Shown here in pieces: positions 24,011 through 32,578 of a stretch of DNA of 35,182 nucleotides; position 1 is the first letter of the stretch; each line of letters starts with the position of its first letter. Under the pieces are notes generated by a model. The model made no database searches and was not told the origin of the DNA. It saw only the letters and a program-made list of their open reading frames with translations. Origin of the DNA: JBBQUP01 sp038212305 (GTDB taxonomy: Bacteria > Bacteroidota > Bacteroidia > Bacteroidales > Marinilabiliaceae); contig JBBQUP010000026.1 of the NCBI GenBank assembly GCA_038212305.1, positions 1 through 35,182 on the forward strand, given 5' to 3'. The position numbers were made by a program, and so were the translations under genes.

Positions 24011-24519
24011 ATTAGTGTCTGTTTAAATTTATATTACAATTTTTTATTAGATTTTTAGAGCTAAGATAATTAGACTGATAGAGAAGATTATAATATTCTT
24101 ATACCTCTTTATTCTCTTTTCTTATTCTAATCTATCTGTCTAATGTCTAAAATTCTAACCATCTATAATTAGGGTCTGCTGAAAAACTCAAGCAGCTTTA
24201 TTATCTAATTTTCTCGTAGGAATTAATACCAATAGAGAATCATGTACGATTGCTTATTTTGCCCGTAGGGCATTAACATTCATGCATTTAGGTTAGTCCA
24301 CTACGGGGAACAAATTATCTCAGCATTAATTTCCTATTGATATTTATCCCCTGACGGGGAATTAAAAATTTAATAAGTCAATGGGTTATGTAATATTTTC
24401 TCTTTCCCCTTGCATTTGGCATCTAGTAAAAATCAAGTTATTTAATGGTAATAGAATGTAATAATACTTTTTCAGCAGACCCTAATAAATAAGAAAACTA
24501 AATTTAAACAGTTACTTAA
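24011..24519. repeat. Palindromic intergenic element of about 190 bp, split by an inserted 317 bp element
   Basis: The left end at 24011-24030 (ATTAGTGTCTGTTTAAATTT) and right end at 24500-24519 (AAATTTAAACAGTTACTTAA) are inverted copies sharing a perfect 12-base core. The inner arms TTAGACTGATAGA (24070-24082) and TCTATCTGTCTAA (24131-24143) pair at 12 of 13 positions. After the right inner arm comes TCTAAAATTCTAAC, also present in the 9.5 kb copy. Removing the inserted element at 24169-24485 and one TAA copy restores a continuous element of about 189 bp. It has no ORF. Confidence 0.7.
24169..24485. mobile_element. 317 bp non-autonomous element with perfect 18 bp TIRs and candidate TAA duplication
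   Basis: The termini are perfect 18 bp inverted repeats (TTAGGGTCTGCTGAAAAA at 24169-24186, complement at 24468-24485). They are flanked by TAA on both sides (24166-24168 and 24486-24488), a candidate 3 bp target duplication. The interior has no coding frame of useful size. It contains GC-rich REP-like pieces: GCCCGTAGGGC near 24260, CCACTACGGGGAAC near 24298, and TCCCCTGACGGGGAATT near 24347. It interrupts a copy of the palindromic family, so it arrived later. The TIR style is that of DDE-transposase elements, but no transposase is present, so mobilisation would be in trans. Confidence 0.82.
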
Positions 24520-24557
24520 AGTAATTCGATAACTCAGTATCAAAACAAAACTAAATC

Positions 24558-24592
24558 AAAAAAGGATAAGCTCATTTTTGAACTTATCCTTT
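24558..24592 (-). terminator. Intrinsic terminator of the tRNA-Arg gene
   Basis: The arms AAAGGATAAG (24561-24570) and CTTATCCTTT (24583-24592) pair perfectly. Read on the minus strand, the stem is followed by a U-tract from the A-run at 24558-24563. It starts 6 bases after the tRNA 3' end. Confidence 0.85.
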
Positions 24593-24597
24593 TTCTG

Positions 24598-24671
24598 TGA
24601 TCCCGGAGAGACTCGAACCCCCAACCTCCTGGGCCGTAACCAGGTACTCTATCCAATTAAGCTACGGGACC
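24598..24671 (-). tRNA. tRNA-Arg (anticodon ACG)
   Basis: The 74 nt cloverleaf begins GGTCCCG, pairing with CGGGATC at the 3' end (one G-U), with discriminator A and no encoded CCA. The D arm contains GCTTAATTGGATAGAGT, the anticodon stem-loop is CCTGG-TTACGGC-CCAGG with anticodon ACG, and the T loop is GGTTCGAGTC. A34 is expected to be converted to inosine by TadA to read CGU, CGC and CGA. It has its own promoter and terminator, so it is a single-gene unit. Confidence 0.95.
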
Positions 24672-24696
24672 AATACATTGTTTCTCAAATGCGGTG

Positions 24697-24728
24697 CAAA
24701 TATAAGCGTTTTTGTTTCAAAAAAACAA
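24697..24728 (-). promoter_or_regulatory. Promoter of tRNA-Arg
   Basis: On the minus strand a TTG (24728-24726) is followed after 21 bases by TATATTTG (24704-24697), an exact TAnnTTTG -7 box. This puts the transcription start about 15-20 bases upstream of the tRNA 5' end. Confidence 0.7.
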
Positions 24729-24904
24729 TGCAGACTGCATTTTTTTTAATCTTTTTTCGTCTGCACACTTAGCTATTTGTACTCCTGAAAGTTACAGTAT
24801 GTTTTTTTCAAATTTCACTCCCTAAATCAGAAATTAATCATCCTAATATTAAAATAAAAATAAAGAAATTTGATATTCTTATGGGTGCAGTTAATGGATT
24901 CTTC

Positions 24905-24912
24905 TATTTTTG
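24905..24912 (+). promoter_or_regulatory. Candidate -7 box (TATTTTTG) of the M23 peptidase gene
   Basis: An exact TAnnTTTG match 25 bases before the ATG at 24938. A TTTG at 24869 is too far upstream to be a standard -33 partner, so support rests on the -7 box alone. Confidence 0.5.
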
Positions 24913-24937
24913 TTAAAATTAAAAGAGAGTTAACCGG

Positions 24938-26653
24938 ATGATTTATAGAAGTTGGATTATATTTATAATGTTTTGGAGTAGTTTAGTTTTTTTAAAAGGA
25001 CAATCTCAGCCGATTTTTATTTTTCCTATGAAAGGATATTTCCCTGTAAGCGGAAATTTTGGTGAAATTCGTTCCAATCACTTTCACAGTGGGCTTGATT
25101 TAGCAACCAATGGACAAAAGGGGTTTCAGGTTTTTGCAGCTGATAATGGGTATGTATCGCGAATAAAAATATCAACAGTTGGGTATGGTACCGCTGTTTT
25201 TATTCAGCATTCAAATGGATATACTACTGTGTATGGGCATCTCGATCGCTTGTGTAACCGTATCGACTCGTTTGCAATGGCAAATCAGTATAAAAATGAA
25301 AGCTTTGAGATCGATTATTTTCCATTACCTCATGAAATTCCAATTAAAGCACACGAAGTGATTGGATATTCAGGAAATTCAGGGAGTTCAGGTGGACCTC
25401 ACTTACATTTTGAGGTGCGTGATTCTAAATCAGAGCAACCAATCAACCCACAATTTTTCATACGCAAACTAGAAGATAACGTACCGCCTGGCATTAATGG
25501 GTTTCGACTCTATCCATTAACAGATGGATCTCAAATTAATGGTAGGTCGCAACCTGTTTATTATAAGGCAGTTAAGACCGCATCAGGTTATAAGTCTTCT
25601 GAACTTATCCAAATAAAAGCAGGTGGGAAAGTGGGTGTAGGCATTGAAACTATTGATTATACTGTTTTAAAAGGAGGAAGACCCATTGGCGTTTATTCGG
25701 TTGAACTGTTTGTGAATAACGAACAAATATTCGAGAGTCAAATGGATCGGTTTTCATTTGATCAAACTCGGTATATAAATAGCTTTATTGATTATGCTTT
25801 TCTAAAAACTAATAAAAAAACAGTTCAAAAGAGTTTTATCGATCCAAATAATAAACTAACACTATACAATGGTGTGAAAAACAGAGGTGTGATTGAAATT
25901 GAAGATGGGCAAAAGTACGATTTCAAATATGTTGTGATTGATAATCAGGGTAATGAGTCGATTTTAACCTTTACAATAATTGGTGTGCCATCTTCTCAGA
26001 AAATAGAACCTATTCCAGCAGGTTATGAATTGGTTAAGTGGGATGATTCCCATGAATATAAATCGGAAAGTTGCCTGTTTTCGATAAACCCAGCCACATT
26101 ATATCAGGATGTAAAATTGAAATTTTCGCAGCTCCCCAAAGCACCAGGAACAATTAGTTCAACCTATCAATTAGGTAATGAAACAATTTCTTTGCAAAAC
26201 TCATGTCAGCTTAAAATAAAAATGCCCGAAGGTTATTCGCAATTATCAGACAGAATTGCTATAGCGCAACTCATCAACGGAAAGTTAGTTTATGTAACTA
26301 GTAAAGTTCAGTTCGGTTGGATTGGAGCCAATGTTCGTGAACTAGGAAAGTATGCGCTTGTGGTAGATACCATTAAACCAACTATTACTGCTATTAAAGT
26401 GCCTCAGAATAATAACTATAAAAACACTAACAAACTCGAATTCAAAATCTTAGATAATTTCTCGGGTATAAATTCCTATCGAGGCGAAGTGGATGGAAAG
26501 TGGATATTGTTTGAATATGACTATAAATCAAGTAGTTTAACGTGTCCTTTGGCTAAAACACTTAAATCGAATAGCAAGGAACATAATTTAAAGCTAATTG
26601 TTTCAGATGGATGTGGGAATAGCTCCACCGTTAACTTTCGATTTGTTTATTAA
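24938..26653 (+). CDS. Secreted M23 family metallopeptidase
   Basis: A 571-residue protein with a signal peptide (about 1-21, MIYRSWIIFIMFWSSLVFLK) and a LytM/M23 domain at about 30-180. The zinc ligands are H50 and D54 (HFHSGLD) and H157 (PHLHFEV, with H155 as the active-site partner). The domain is split by a loop of about 30 residues (107-137). These enzymes cut peptidoglycan peptide cross-bridges, or activate amidases when ligands are lost; here the ligands are intact. The C-terminal 390 residues contain beta-rich, Ig-like segments (for example KPTITAIKVPQNNNYKN and the FSGINSYRGEVDGKWI stretch) without a sorting signal. It is followed at 26744 by a secreted TPR protein that has its own -7 box, so the two need not be one operon. 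Confidence 0.92.
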   Translation: MIYRSWIIFIMFWSSLVFLKGQSQPIFIFPMKGYFPVSGNFGEIRSNHFHSGLDLATNGQKGFQVFAADNGYVSRIKISTVGYGTAVFIQHSNGYTTVYGHLDRLCNRIDSFAMANQYKNESFEIDYFPLPHEIPIKAHEVIGYSGNSGSSGGPHLHFEVRDSKSEQPINPQFFIRKLEDNVPPGINGFRLYPLTDGSQINGRSQPVYYKAVKTASGYKSSELIQIKAGGKVGVGIETIDYTVLKGGRPIGVYSVELFVNNEQIFESQMDRFSFDQTRYINSFIDYAFLKTNKKTVQKSFIDPNNKLTLYNGVKNRGVIEIEDGQKYDFKYVVIDNQGNESILTFTIIGVPSSQKIEPIPAGYELVKWDDSHEYKSESCLFSINPATLYQDVKLKFSQLPKAPGTISSTYQLGNETISLQNSCQLKIKMPEGYSQLSDRIAIAQLINGKLVYVTSKVQFGWIGANVRELGKYALVVDTIKPTITAIKVPQNNNYKNTNKLEFKILDNFSGINSYRGEVDGKWILFEYDYKSSSLTCPLAKTLKSNSKEHNLKLIVSDGCGNSSTVNFRFVY

Positions 26654-26714
26654 TAAAAGGTAAACACAATGACGATTTGGCTCGATTTTAACGTAAAGAT
26701 CACATCATTTTTTT

Positions 26715-26722
26715 TAAGTTTG
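26715..26722 (+). promoter_or_regulatory. Candidate -7 box (TAAGTTTG) of the TPR gene
   Basis: An exact TAnnTTTG match 21 bases before the ATG at 26744. No well-spaced TTTG -33 box is visible. Confidence 0.5.
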
Positions 26723-26743
26723 TTATAAAATAAATCAGTTCGA

Positions 26744-28885
26744 ATGGGTTTTTTTTTCAAAAGATTAAATCATATAGTTTGGATCCTGGCAATCTTTGGG
26801 CACTCGCTTTTTGCTCAAATAAATACCGATCAGGTTATGTCGATCGGTAAAAATGCTTTGTATTTTGATGATTATGTATTATCAATTCAATATTTCAATA
26901 AAGTAATTAGTGCAAAGCCTTATCTGTCAGAGCCTTATTTTGTGCGTGCCTATGCGAAATATAATCTCGAAGACTGGCAAGGAGCCTTAACTGATTGTGA
27001 TAAAGTATTGACCATAAATCCCTACATGGTTGATGCTTATAATCTAAGAGGGATTATTAATTTAAAGCTCAACGAAAACGAAAAAGCACTTGTTGATTTT
27101 AGTGCTGGTTTAAAAATTGATACCAAGAATATTAACCTTTTGATTAATAGTGGCAATAGTTATATGTCGCTAAAAAAGTATGATCTAGCCATAGTTGAAT
27201 ATTCCAAAGCTATTGAATCTGATCCTAAACTTGTAAGTATTTATTATAATCGGGCGATTGCTAAAATTAATCAATCCGACACGATAGGGGCAATGACCGA
27301 TTTTACAACTGTAATCGAAAAAAATCCATATATATCTGATGGTTTTACAGGAAGAGGATTACTTTATTATCAAAAAGGTGAGTTTTCGAAAGCAATTGAA
27401 GATTATAATACTGCTATTAAATTAAATCCAGATGATGCAGGTTTGTACTTAAACCGATCGGTGTATCGGTATCAATTAGATGATTTTAAAGGTTGTTTAA
27501 GTGATTTGGATAAGGTGTTGGAGATTGATCCTAAAAACGTAACAGCCTATTCGAACAGAGGAATTTTAAAAGCTCAAGTAGGTGATTACAACAGAGCAGT
27601 AGAGGATTATTCGCGTGTATTAGCATTAAAACCATCGGATTATTTAACTCTGTTGAATAGAGCAATGGTTTATAATAAATTGGGTCAATATAAATTGGCT
27701 TTAAACGATTTAAATATTCTAGCTGAACGATATCCTAAATTTGCCCCCATTTATCAAACTCGTAGCTATACACGAAGTATGTTGAACGATAAGGCTGGCG
27801 CCGATATCGATTATTTAACCGCTTATAAACTCGAAAAAGATCAGGAGAAACTGGCGCAAAAACAGGATGCTATTAACGATAAATTGGTGAGTAATAGTGC
27901 ATCATCTGAAACTAAAAACATAAAAAAAGAGACACGTTCTGATTTCGATTCTGATATCAAAAACTTTAATAAAATAGCTGTTTTAAATGATTTTGAAACA
28001 AAAAACACAGAGGATACCAAACCACTTGAGTCGATACGTGGAAAAATTCAAAACAAAGATATCTTTGTTGAATTGGAGCCATCTTTTTGTGTGACTTTTT
28101 ATACTGCCGATACTTTATTAAATCGTCCTAAATACTACGATTTAGATGTGGTTAATTTTAATCGGAAACGTTGGTATAAGCAACCTCTCGTCATTTCGAA
28201 CAGTCAATTGGATTATGAGAGTCAGGAGAGTTTATCTATTTTTAAATCCATTAACGATATTAATCAAAATCTTGAAGAGGATTCGACCCAGTTCGACAAG
28301 CAGTTTTCAAGAGCTGTATTGTTAAGTATGATAGTTAATTACACACGATCACTTGAAGACTACAATCAACTAATTAAAACCATGCCAAAAAACAAATTGG
28401 TTTATTTAAATAGGGCATGGTTGCGCTATAAAATGGTTGAAGCAATTCGAACTCTAGACAACAATCCTTTACCCGATAACCTAACCATAAAAAGTCGAAT
28501 CTCAGCTCCAAAAGATGATGTGAAAAACAGTTTAAATATCAAGGGATCTGAGACGATTATCGACTATGATTTAGTTCAGCGCGATTTAGAAAAAGCCATT
28601 GAATTAGATCCTCGATTTTCATTCGCCTATTATAATTTAGGAGTACTTAAGCTTCAACGTCGCGATATCACTGGCGCTACAACTAATTTTGATAAAGCCA
28701 TCGAACTCAATCCCGACTTGGGTGAGGCCTACTTTAATCGGGGATTAATCCGTTTATATCAAAAACAAGAAAAGGAAGGAACTATTGATTTAAGTAAGGC
28801 GGGTGAATTAGGTGTATTTAAGGCATATAACGTTATAAAACGCTATGGTTATACAGGGGAGGATAAGGATAATGAGGGAAAGTAG
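26744..28885 (+). CDS. Secreted tetratricopeptide-repeat protein
   Basis: A 713-residue protein with a signal peptide (hydrophobic core about 11-23, followed by LFAQ). An N-terminal array of about ten TPRs follows (about 30-375; recurring patterns such as AIEDYNTAIKLNPDDAGLYL and AVEDYSRVLALKPSD). A charged linker (about 375-430) and a less regular region lead to a second group of TPRs at about 530-700 (LEKAIELDPRFSFAYYNLGV, then NFDKAIELNPDLGEAYFNRG). TPRs bind protein partners; no enzymatic domain is visible. The gene ends 9 bases before the start of a Pif1-like helicase that itself carries TPRs, and its stop codon overlaps the helicase Shine-Dalgarno sequence, so the two are co-transcribed. 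A periplasmic location is inferred from the signal peptide. Confidence 0.88.
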   Translation: MGFFFKRLNHIVWILAIFGHSLFAQINTDQVMSIGKNALYFDDYVLSIQYFNKVISAKPYLSEPYFVRAYAKYNLEDWQGALTDCDKVLTINPYMVDAYNLRGIINLKLNENEKALVDFSAGLKIDTKNINLLINSGNSYMSLKKYDLAIVEYSKAIESDPKLVSIYYNRAIAKINQSDTIGAMTDFTTVIEKNPYISDGFTGRGLLYYQKGEFSKAIEDYNTAIKLNPDDAGLYLNRSVYRYQLDDFKGCLSDLDKVLEIDPKNVTAYSNRGILKAQVGDYNRAVEDYSRVLALKPSDYLTLLNRAMVYNKLGQYKLALNDLNILAERYPKFAPIYQTRSYTRSMLNDKAGADIDYLTAYKLEKDQEKLAQKQDAINDKLVSNSASSETKNIKKETRSDFDSDIKNFNKIAVLNDFETKNTEDTKPLESIRGKIQNKDIFVELEPSFCVTFYTADTLLNRPKYYDLDVVNFNRKRWYKQPLVISNSQLDYESQESLSIFKSINDINQNLEEDSTQFDKQFSRAVLLSMIVNYTRSLEDYNQLIKTMPKNKLVYLNRAWLRYKMVEAIRTLDNNPLPDNLTIKSRISAPKDDVKNSLNIKGSETIIDYDLVQRDLEKAIELDPRFSFAYYNLGVLKLQRRDITGATTNFDKAIELNPDLGEAYFNRGLIRLYQKQEKEGTIDLSKAGELGVFKAYNVIKRYGYTGEDKDNEGK

Positions 28886-28889
28886 GAGG
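28884..28889 (+). promoter_or_regulatory. Shine-Dalgarno sequence supporting a TTG start
   Basis: AGGAGG lies 5 bases before the TTG at 28895 and overlaps the TAG stop of the TPR gene (28883-28885). Strong Shine-Dalgarno sequences are rare in this window, so it fixes the start and suggests translational coupling. Confidence 0.75.
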
Positions 28890-28894
28890 TTAAG

Positions 28895-30901
28895 TTGGAT
28901 GCTTTGATAGATCATATTGACACAGATAACAGTGAATTTCAGGATGCATTTAACTTGATTCAGTTTACCAATTCATCGGTATTTTTAACTGGAAAAGCAG
29001 GAACGGGAAAGTCTACGTTCTTAAAATACATTTGCAAACACACTCATAAAAAGCATGTGGTGATTGCCCCAACTGGTATTTCGGCAATTAATGCGGGTGG
29101 AATGACCATTCATTCGTTTTTTAAAGCTCCATTTCGTCCCATGATGCCCGATGATCCTGATTTGTCGCTCAAAAATGGACGAATTTACGATGTGCTTAAA
29201 TATCGCAAGCAGCATGTAAAAATAATCGAACAAACCGAGCTGATTATCATCGATGAGATTTCGATGGTTCGTGCTGATTTGCTGGATTTTATCGATCGAG
29301 TATTGCGCGTTTACACCAAAAATATGAATCAGCCATTTGGTGGAAAGCAAATTTTAATGGTAGGTGATGTTTTTCAGCTTGAGCCAGTTGCAAGGCGTGA
29401 GGATTGGGATATATTGAGACGATTTTATCGATCACCTTATTTCTTTTCTGCTCGTGTGTTTACTCAAATTCCATTGGTTCAAATCGAGCTTCAAAAAGTG
29501 TATCGTCAAACCGATTCGCACTTTGTTAATCTGCTTGATAAAATAAGGGTTCGGCAGGCATTACCAACCGATTTAGCTGCCATAAATGCACGCTTTAATC
29601 CCTCGTTTCAAGCACCTAGTCACGATTTTTTCATAACCCTCGCAACTCGTCGCGATACAGTTGATTACATCAACGATAAAAAACTGGATGAGTTAAAAAC
29701 AACTCCCCATACTTTCGAAGGTAAAATATTGGGTGAGTTTTCCGAATCGAGCTTACCAACGCTTAAGAATTTAGTTCTCAAGGAGAATGCTCAGGTTATG
29801 TTTATTAAAAACGATCAGGAAAAGCGTTGGTACAACGGGTCTTTAGGTATTGTGGATGAGATTACCGAAGATGGCATATTTATTCGGATGGAGAACGATT
29901 TGGTGCATCATGTTGAGAAAGAGGTGTGGCGAAATATTCGTTACATTTTTGATGAAAAAAATAATTGTATTAACGAAGAAGAGTTAGGATCGTTCACTCA
30001 ATTCCCATTGCGATTAGCTTGGGCAATAACCATTCACAAAAGTCAGGGCTTAACATTCGATAAAGTGATGATTGATTTTACAGGTGGTGCTTTTGCTGGC
30101 GGACAAGTATATGTAGCACTCAGTCGCTGTAGAACGTTAGAAGGTATGGTGCTTAAAACCCCTGTTACTCAGCGCGATATTATAGTGAGCGATGATGTGA
30201 TGCAGTTTTCGAAACAATCGAATAATAAGCAGCTCATTCAAAAGCAATTGGACAATGCTAAAGCTGACAAACTTTACAGGGATGCATCCCAAGCCTTTGA
30301 TAACTATCAGTTTAGAGAGGCAATTGAGGCATTTGCACAGGCGCTTTCCATGCGTAATGAATTGGAAAATCCGCACGTTCGTCGTTTGATAACCATTAAA
30401 ACATCACGAATTCAGCAATTACGCGATGAGATTGGTGATTTGAAGAAAACCATTAAGCAAAACCAAAAAAACGTGCAGGATTTTGCTCGTGAATATTATT
30501 TGTTAGCTAACGAGTGCAGTGGCAAATATAAAGACAATCGGTCGGCATTGGCCAATTTGGATAAGGCCTTAAAGCTTAATCCCGAATTTTTGGATGCTTT
30601 ATCGCGCAGAGCCGATTTAAAGGTGGAAATGGGCGATTACGAAAGCGCTGAAAAAGATTATACCATCTTGATTAAAAAAGGTAAGAAAAATCATAAATAC
30701 TACTACAACCGAGGCCGAACTCGCTTACTATTACTTAACTATACCGGAGCTTATAACGATTTATTGGCTTGTGTTCGAATAAAAGATGATGATGCCGAAG
30801 GTTACTATTTTTTAAGTGTGGCCTGTCATAAAATGGGCGATGATTCAAAATCGGAGGAATACAAGAACATTGCAGAGCAGTTAGGGTTTGATATTGATTG
30901 A
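28895..30901 (+). CDS. Pif1-like SF1 helicase/ATPase with C-terminal TPR region
   Basis: A 668-residue protein starting at TTG, supported by AGGAGG 5 bases upstream; no ATG precedes the conserved domain. The SF1B motifs are Walker A GKAGTGKS (33-40), motif Ia APTGISAINAGG (58-69) with the TIHSFF patch (71-76), DE at 120-121 (IIIDEISMV), GDVFQLEP (157-164), and a C-terminal motor part with TIHKSQGLTFDKV and YVALSRCRTLEG. This is the Pif1/RecD2-related helicase layout, which unwinds DNA 5' to 3'. After about residue 450 come TPR-like helices, for example ANLDKALKLNPEFLDALSRR, which could recruit a partner. It is probably cytoplasmic, whereas its operon partner is predicted to be secreted, an odd pairing. 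It converges on the TRIC gene 21 bases away. Confidence 0.88.
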   Translation: MDALIDHIDTDNSEFQDAFNLIQFTNSSVFLTGKAGTGKSTFLKYICKHTHKKHVVIAPTGISAINAGGMTIHSFFKAPFRPMMPDDPDLSLKNGRIYDVLKYRKQHVKIIEQTELIIIDEISMVRADLLDFIDRVLRVYTKNMNQPFGGKQILMVGDVFQLEPVARREDWDILRRFYRSPYFFSARVFTQIPLVQIELQKVYRQTDSHFVNLLDKIRVRQALPTDLAAINARFNPSFQAPSHDFFITLATRRDTVDYINDKKLDELKTTPHTFEGKILGEFSESSLPTLKNLVLKENAQVMFIKNDQEKRWYNGSLGIVDEITEDGIFIRMENDLVHHVEKEVWRNIRYIFDEKNNCINEEELGSFTQFPLRLAWAITIHKSQGLTFDKVMIDFTGGAFAGGQVYVALSRCRTLEGMVLKTPVTQRDIIVSDDVMQFSKQSNNKQLIQKQLDNAKADKLYRDASQAFDNYQFREAIEAFAQALSMRNELENPHVRRLITIKTSRIQQLRDEIGDLKKTIKQNQKNVQDFAREYYLLANECSGKYKDNRSALANLDKALKLNPEFLDALSRRADLKVEMGDYESAEKDYTILIKKGKKNHKYYYNRGRTRLLLLNYTGAYNDLLACVRIKDDDAEGYYFLSVACHKMGDDSKSEEYKNIAEQLGFDID

Positions 30902-30922
30902 GTTACTTACTTAATGCGAGTA

Positions 30923-31552
30923 TCATTCCGTATTGTTTGAATCTGTATGCAAAATTAATCGAGGAAGCGTAATATTGTATTTAATGGCTAAAATCCGAAT
31001 AGCAATAATAAAACCAATGGTAACAAATTGACTTAATGTTCGTGAAACATCAAATTTCAATAGTATTAAGTACATAATTGCTCCCATAATACATGCAGTG
31101 GCATACAGCTCTTTACTGAAAATCAGAGGAACTTCGTTATTCAATGTGTCGCGTATTACACCGCCTACAACTGCAGTGGTAAGTCCCATCATTACAGCAT
31201 ATGGTCCCGAAATTCCAAATGCCAATGCTTTTTCAAGTCCGATAATAGTGAATATACCAATTCCAATGGTATCGAACAAGAAAAACGTTTTGCGGAGTTT
31301 AAGCAGCTTCGATTGAAAAAGAATGGTAATAACAACTCCTGAAAGTATCATGTAAAAATAAACCGGACTCTGAAGCCATCCAACAGGATGGTCACCAATC
31401 ATTAAATCTCTTGTTGTTCCTCCACCCACAGCTGTTACAAAGCCAATAAACATGGCTCCAAACATATCGTGTCGCTTTTCGGCTGCCGATAAGGTACCAC
31501 TTATGGCAAAAAATAGGGTTCCAAAAAGGTCTAAAAACGAAAACAGACTCAT
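30923..31552 (-). CDS. Trimeric intracellular cation channel family protein (UPF0126/YadS-like)
   Basis: A 209-residue inner-membrane protein with about seven hydrophobic helices arranged as two repeats, each ending in a glycine-rich motif: GGGTTRD (43-49) and GGVIRD (130-135). This is the hallmark of bacterial TRIC/UPF0126 proteins, which form homotrimeric cation channels; some homologues were proposed to transport glycine, so the physiological substrate is unsettled. The start at 31552 directly precedes the first helix (SLFSFLDLFGTLFFAISG). It is convergent with the helicase gene and divergent from the pirin gene, with about 200 bases of AT-rich sequence between the two divergent genes. Confidence 0.92.
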   Translation of the reverse strand: MSLFSFLDLFGTLFFAISGTLSAAEKRHDMFGAMFIGFVTAVGGGTTRDLMIGDHPVGWLQSPVYFYMILSGVVITILFQSKLLKLRKTFFLFDTIGIGIFTIIGLEKALAFGISGPYAVMMGLTTAVVGGVIRDTLNNEVPLIFSKELYATACIMGAIMYLILLKFDVSRTLSQFVTIGFIIAIRILAIKYNITLPRLILHTDSNNTE

Positions 31553-31737
31553 CTAATTTTTTTTACTTATTTTTTTTATTCACCTTGCATTATATTAACT
31601 CATAGACAGTTAACTGTAATTGCTTTTGGCATCTCAAAACAATTGCTATAGGTTATTGTTTTGTATTCTAAAGTAATATGGATGCAAATATAAGTCTCAA
31701 TAATCAACAAATAGCTATTATTGATGTTTTATGACAT

Positions 31738-31745
31738 AGAGGAGG
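31738..31745 (+). promoter_or_regulatory. Shine-Dalgarno sequence (AGAGGAGG) fixing the pirin start
   Basis: AGAGGAGG lies 8 bases before the ATG at 31754. It excludes the in-frame TTG at 31721 as the start, since the Shine-Dalgarno sequence would then be inside the gene. Confidence 0.75.
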
Positions 31746-31753
31746 ATGAAATT

Positions 31754-32503
31754 ATGCTAAAATTTGTAATAGATAAAAAGGCTCAAATAGAAATACACAG
31801 AGCTTCATCGAGAGGATATTTTGATTACGGATGGTTAAAAACATCCCATTCATTTAGTTTTGCTAGGTATTTTGAACCTGATAAAATTCATTTTGGTGCC
31901 TTGCGAGTATTAAATGATGACGTGATTGAAGCCGGCAAAGGTTTTGGTTCACATCCTCATGACAACATGGAAATCATTACCATTCCAATTGAGGGAGAAT
32001 TAAAACATGAGGATTCGATGGGTTCGTCGCAAATAATTAGAACCAACGAAGTACAGGTAATGAGTGCAGGAACTGGGATTTTCCATTCGGAAGAAAACTC
32101 TAGTTTTGAGAATGACGTAAAGCTTTTTCAAATATGGATTTTTCCAAAAGAACGTAATATTGTGCCAATTTATCATCAAGCCTACTTTAATCCAGATGAT
32201 GCTAAAAACGAATGGCAATTATTAGTTGGAGAAAAAGATTCGGATGCTGAATTAACTATTAATCAGAATGCTACAGTTAAACGTTCATTCCTTGATAAAG
32301 GAAATACGCTCACCATTATTACTGAATCGCACTCATTTGGGAATTATTTATTTGTTGTTGATGGAAAAATATCCATTGAAGATATCATTTTAGGTAAACG
32401 CGATGCAGTAGGTATTGAAAACAATGGAATCATCAACATAACAGCCCTCGAGAATAGTTATCTTCTTAATATTGAGATTCCTGATGCTCCGTCTCTATTT
32501 TAA
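31754..32503 (+). CDS. Pirin family bicupin protein
   Basis: A 249-residue two-cupin protein. The N-terminal cupin holds the metal-binding residues H67 and H69 (GSHPHDNMEI) and H111 and E113 (GTGIFHSEENSS), the set that binds iron in pirins and in the quercetin dioxygenases YhaK and YhhW. The family motif FGALRVLNDD (47-56) is intact. The C-terminal cupin (about 150-249) lacks a metal site. The in vivo role is uncertain: quercetinase activity in vitro, redox sensing, or regulation by protein contact. The ATG at 31754 is chosen because AGAGGAGG lies just upstream. It is cytoplasmic. It is followed 75 bases later by a secreted YceI-like protein on the same strand. Confidence 0.93.
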   Translation: MLKFVIDKKAQIEIHRASSRGYFDYGWLKTSHSFSFARYFEPDKIHFGALRVLNDDVIEAGKGFGSHPHDNMEIITIPIEGELKHEDSMGSSQIIRTNEVQVMSAGTGIFHSEENSSFENDVKLFQIWIFPKERNIVPIYHQAYFNPDDAKNEWQLLVGEKDSDAELTINQNATVKRSFLDKGNTLTIITESHSFGNYLFVVDGKISIEDIILGKRDAVGIENNGIINITALENSYLLNIEIPDAPSLF

Positions 32504-32578
32504 ATCTAATTATTTTATAATCAGATGAATAAAGTTGTTAGTGCTTTTTATTATAAATCAACTTAATTTTAATCAATC

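Noticed and set aside
24578..24772. Open frame of 64 codons on the + strand with GETRTPNLLGRNQVLYPIKLR-like translation
   Set aside because: It is the antisense of tRNA-Arg(ACG), its terminator and its promoter; this is a well-known false ORF pattern.
31606..31617. 12 bp perfect palindrome (ACAGTTAACTGT) between the divergent TRIC and pirin genes, considered as an operator
   Set aside because: Several palindromes of this length are expected by chance in 35 kb, and no regulator gene or second copy supports it.
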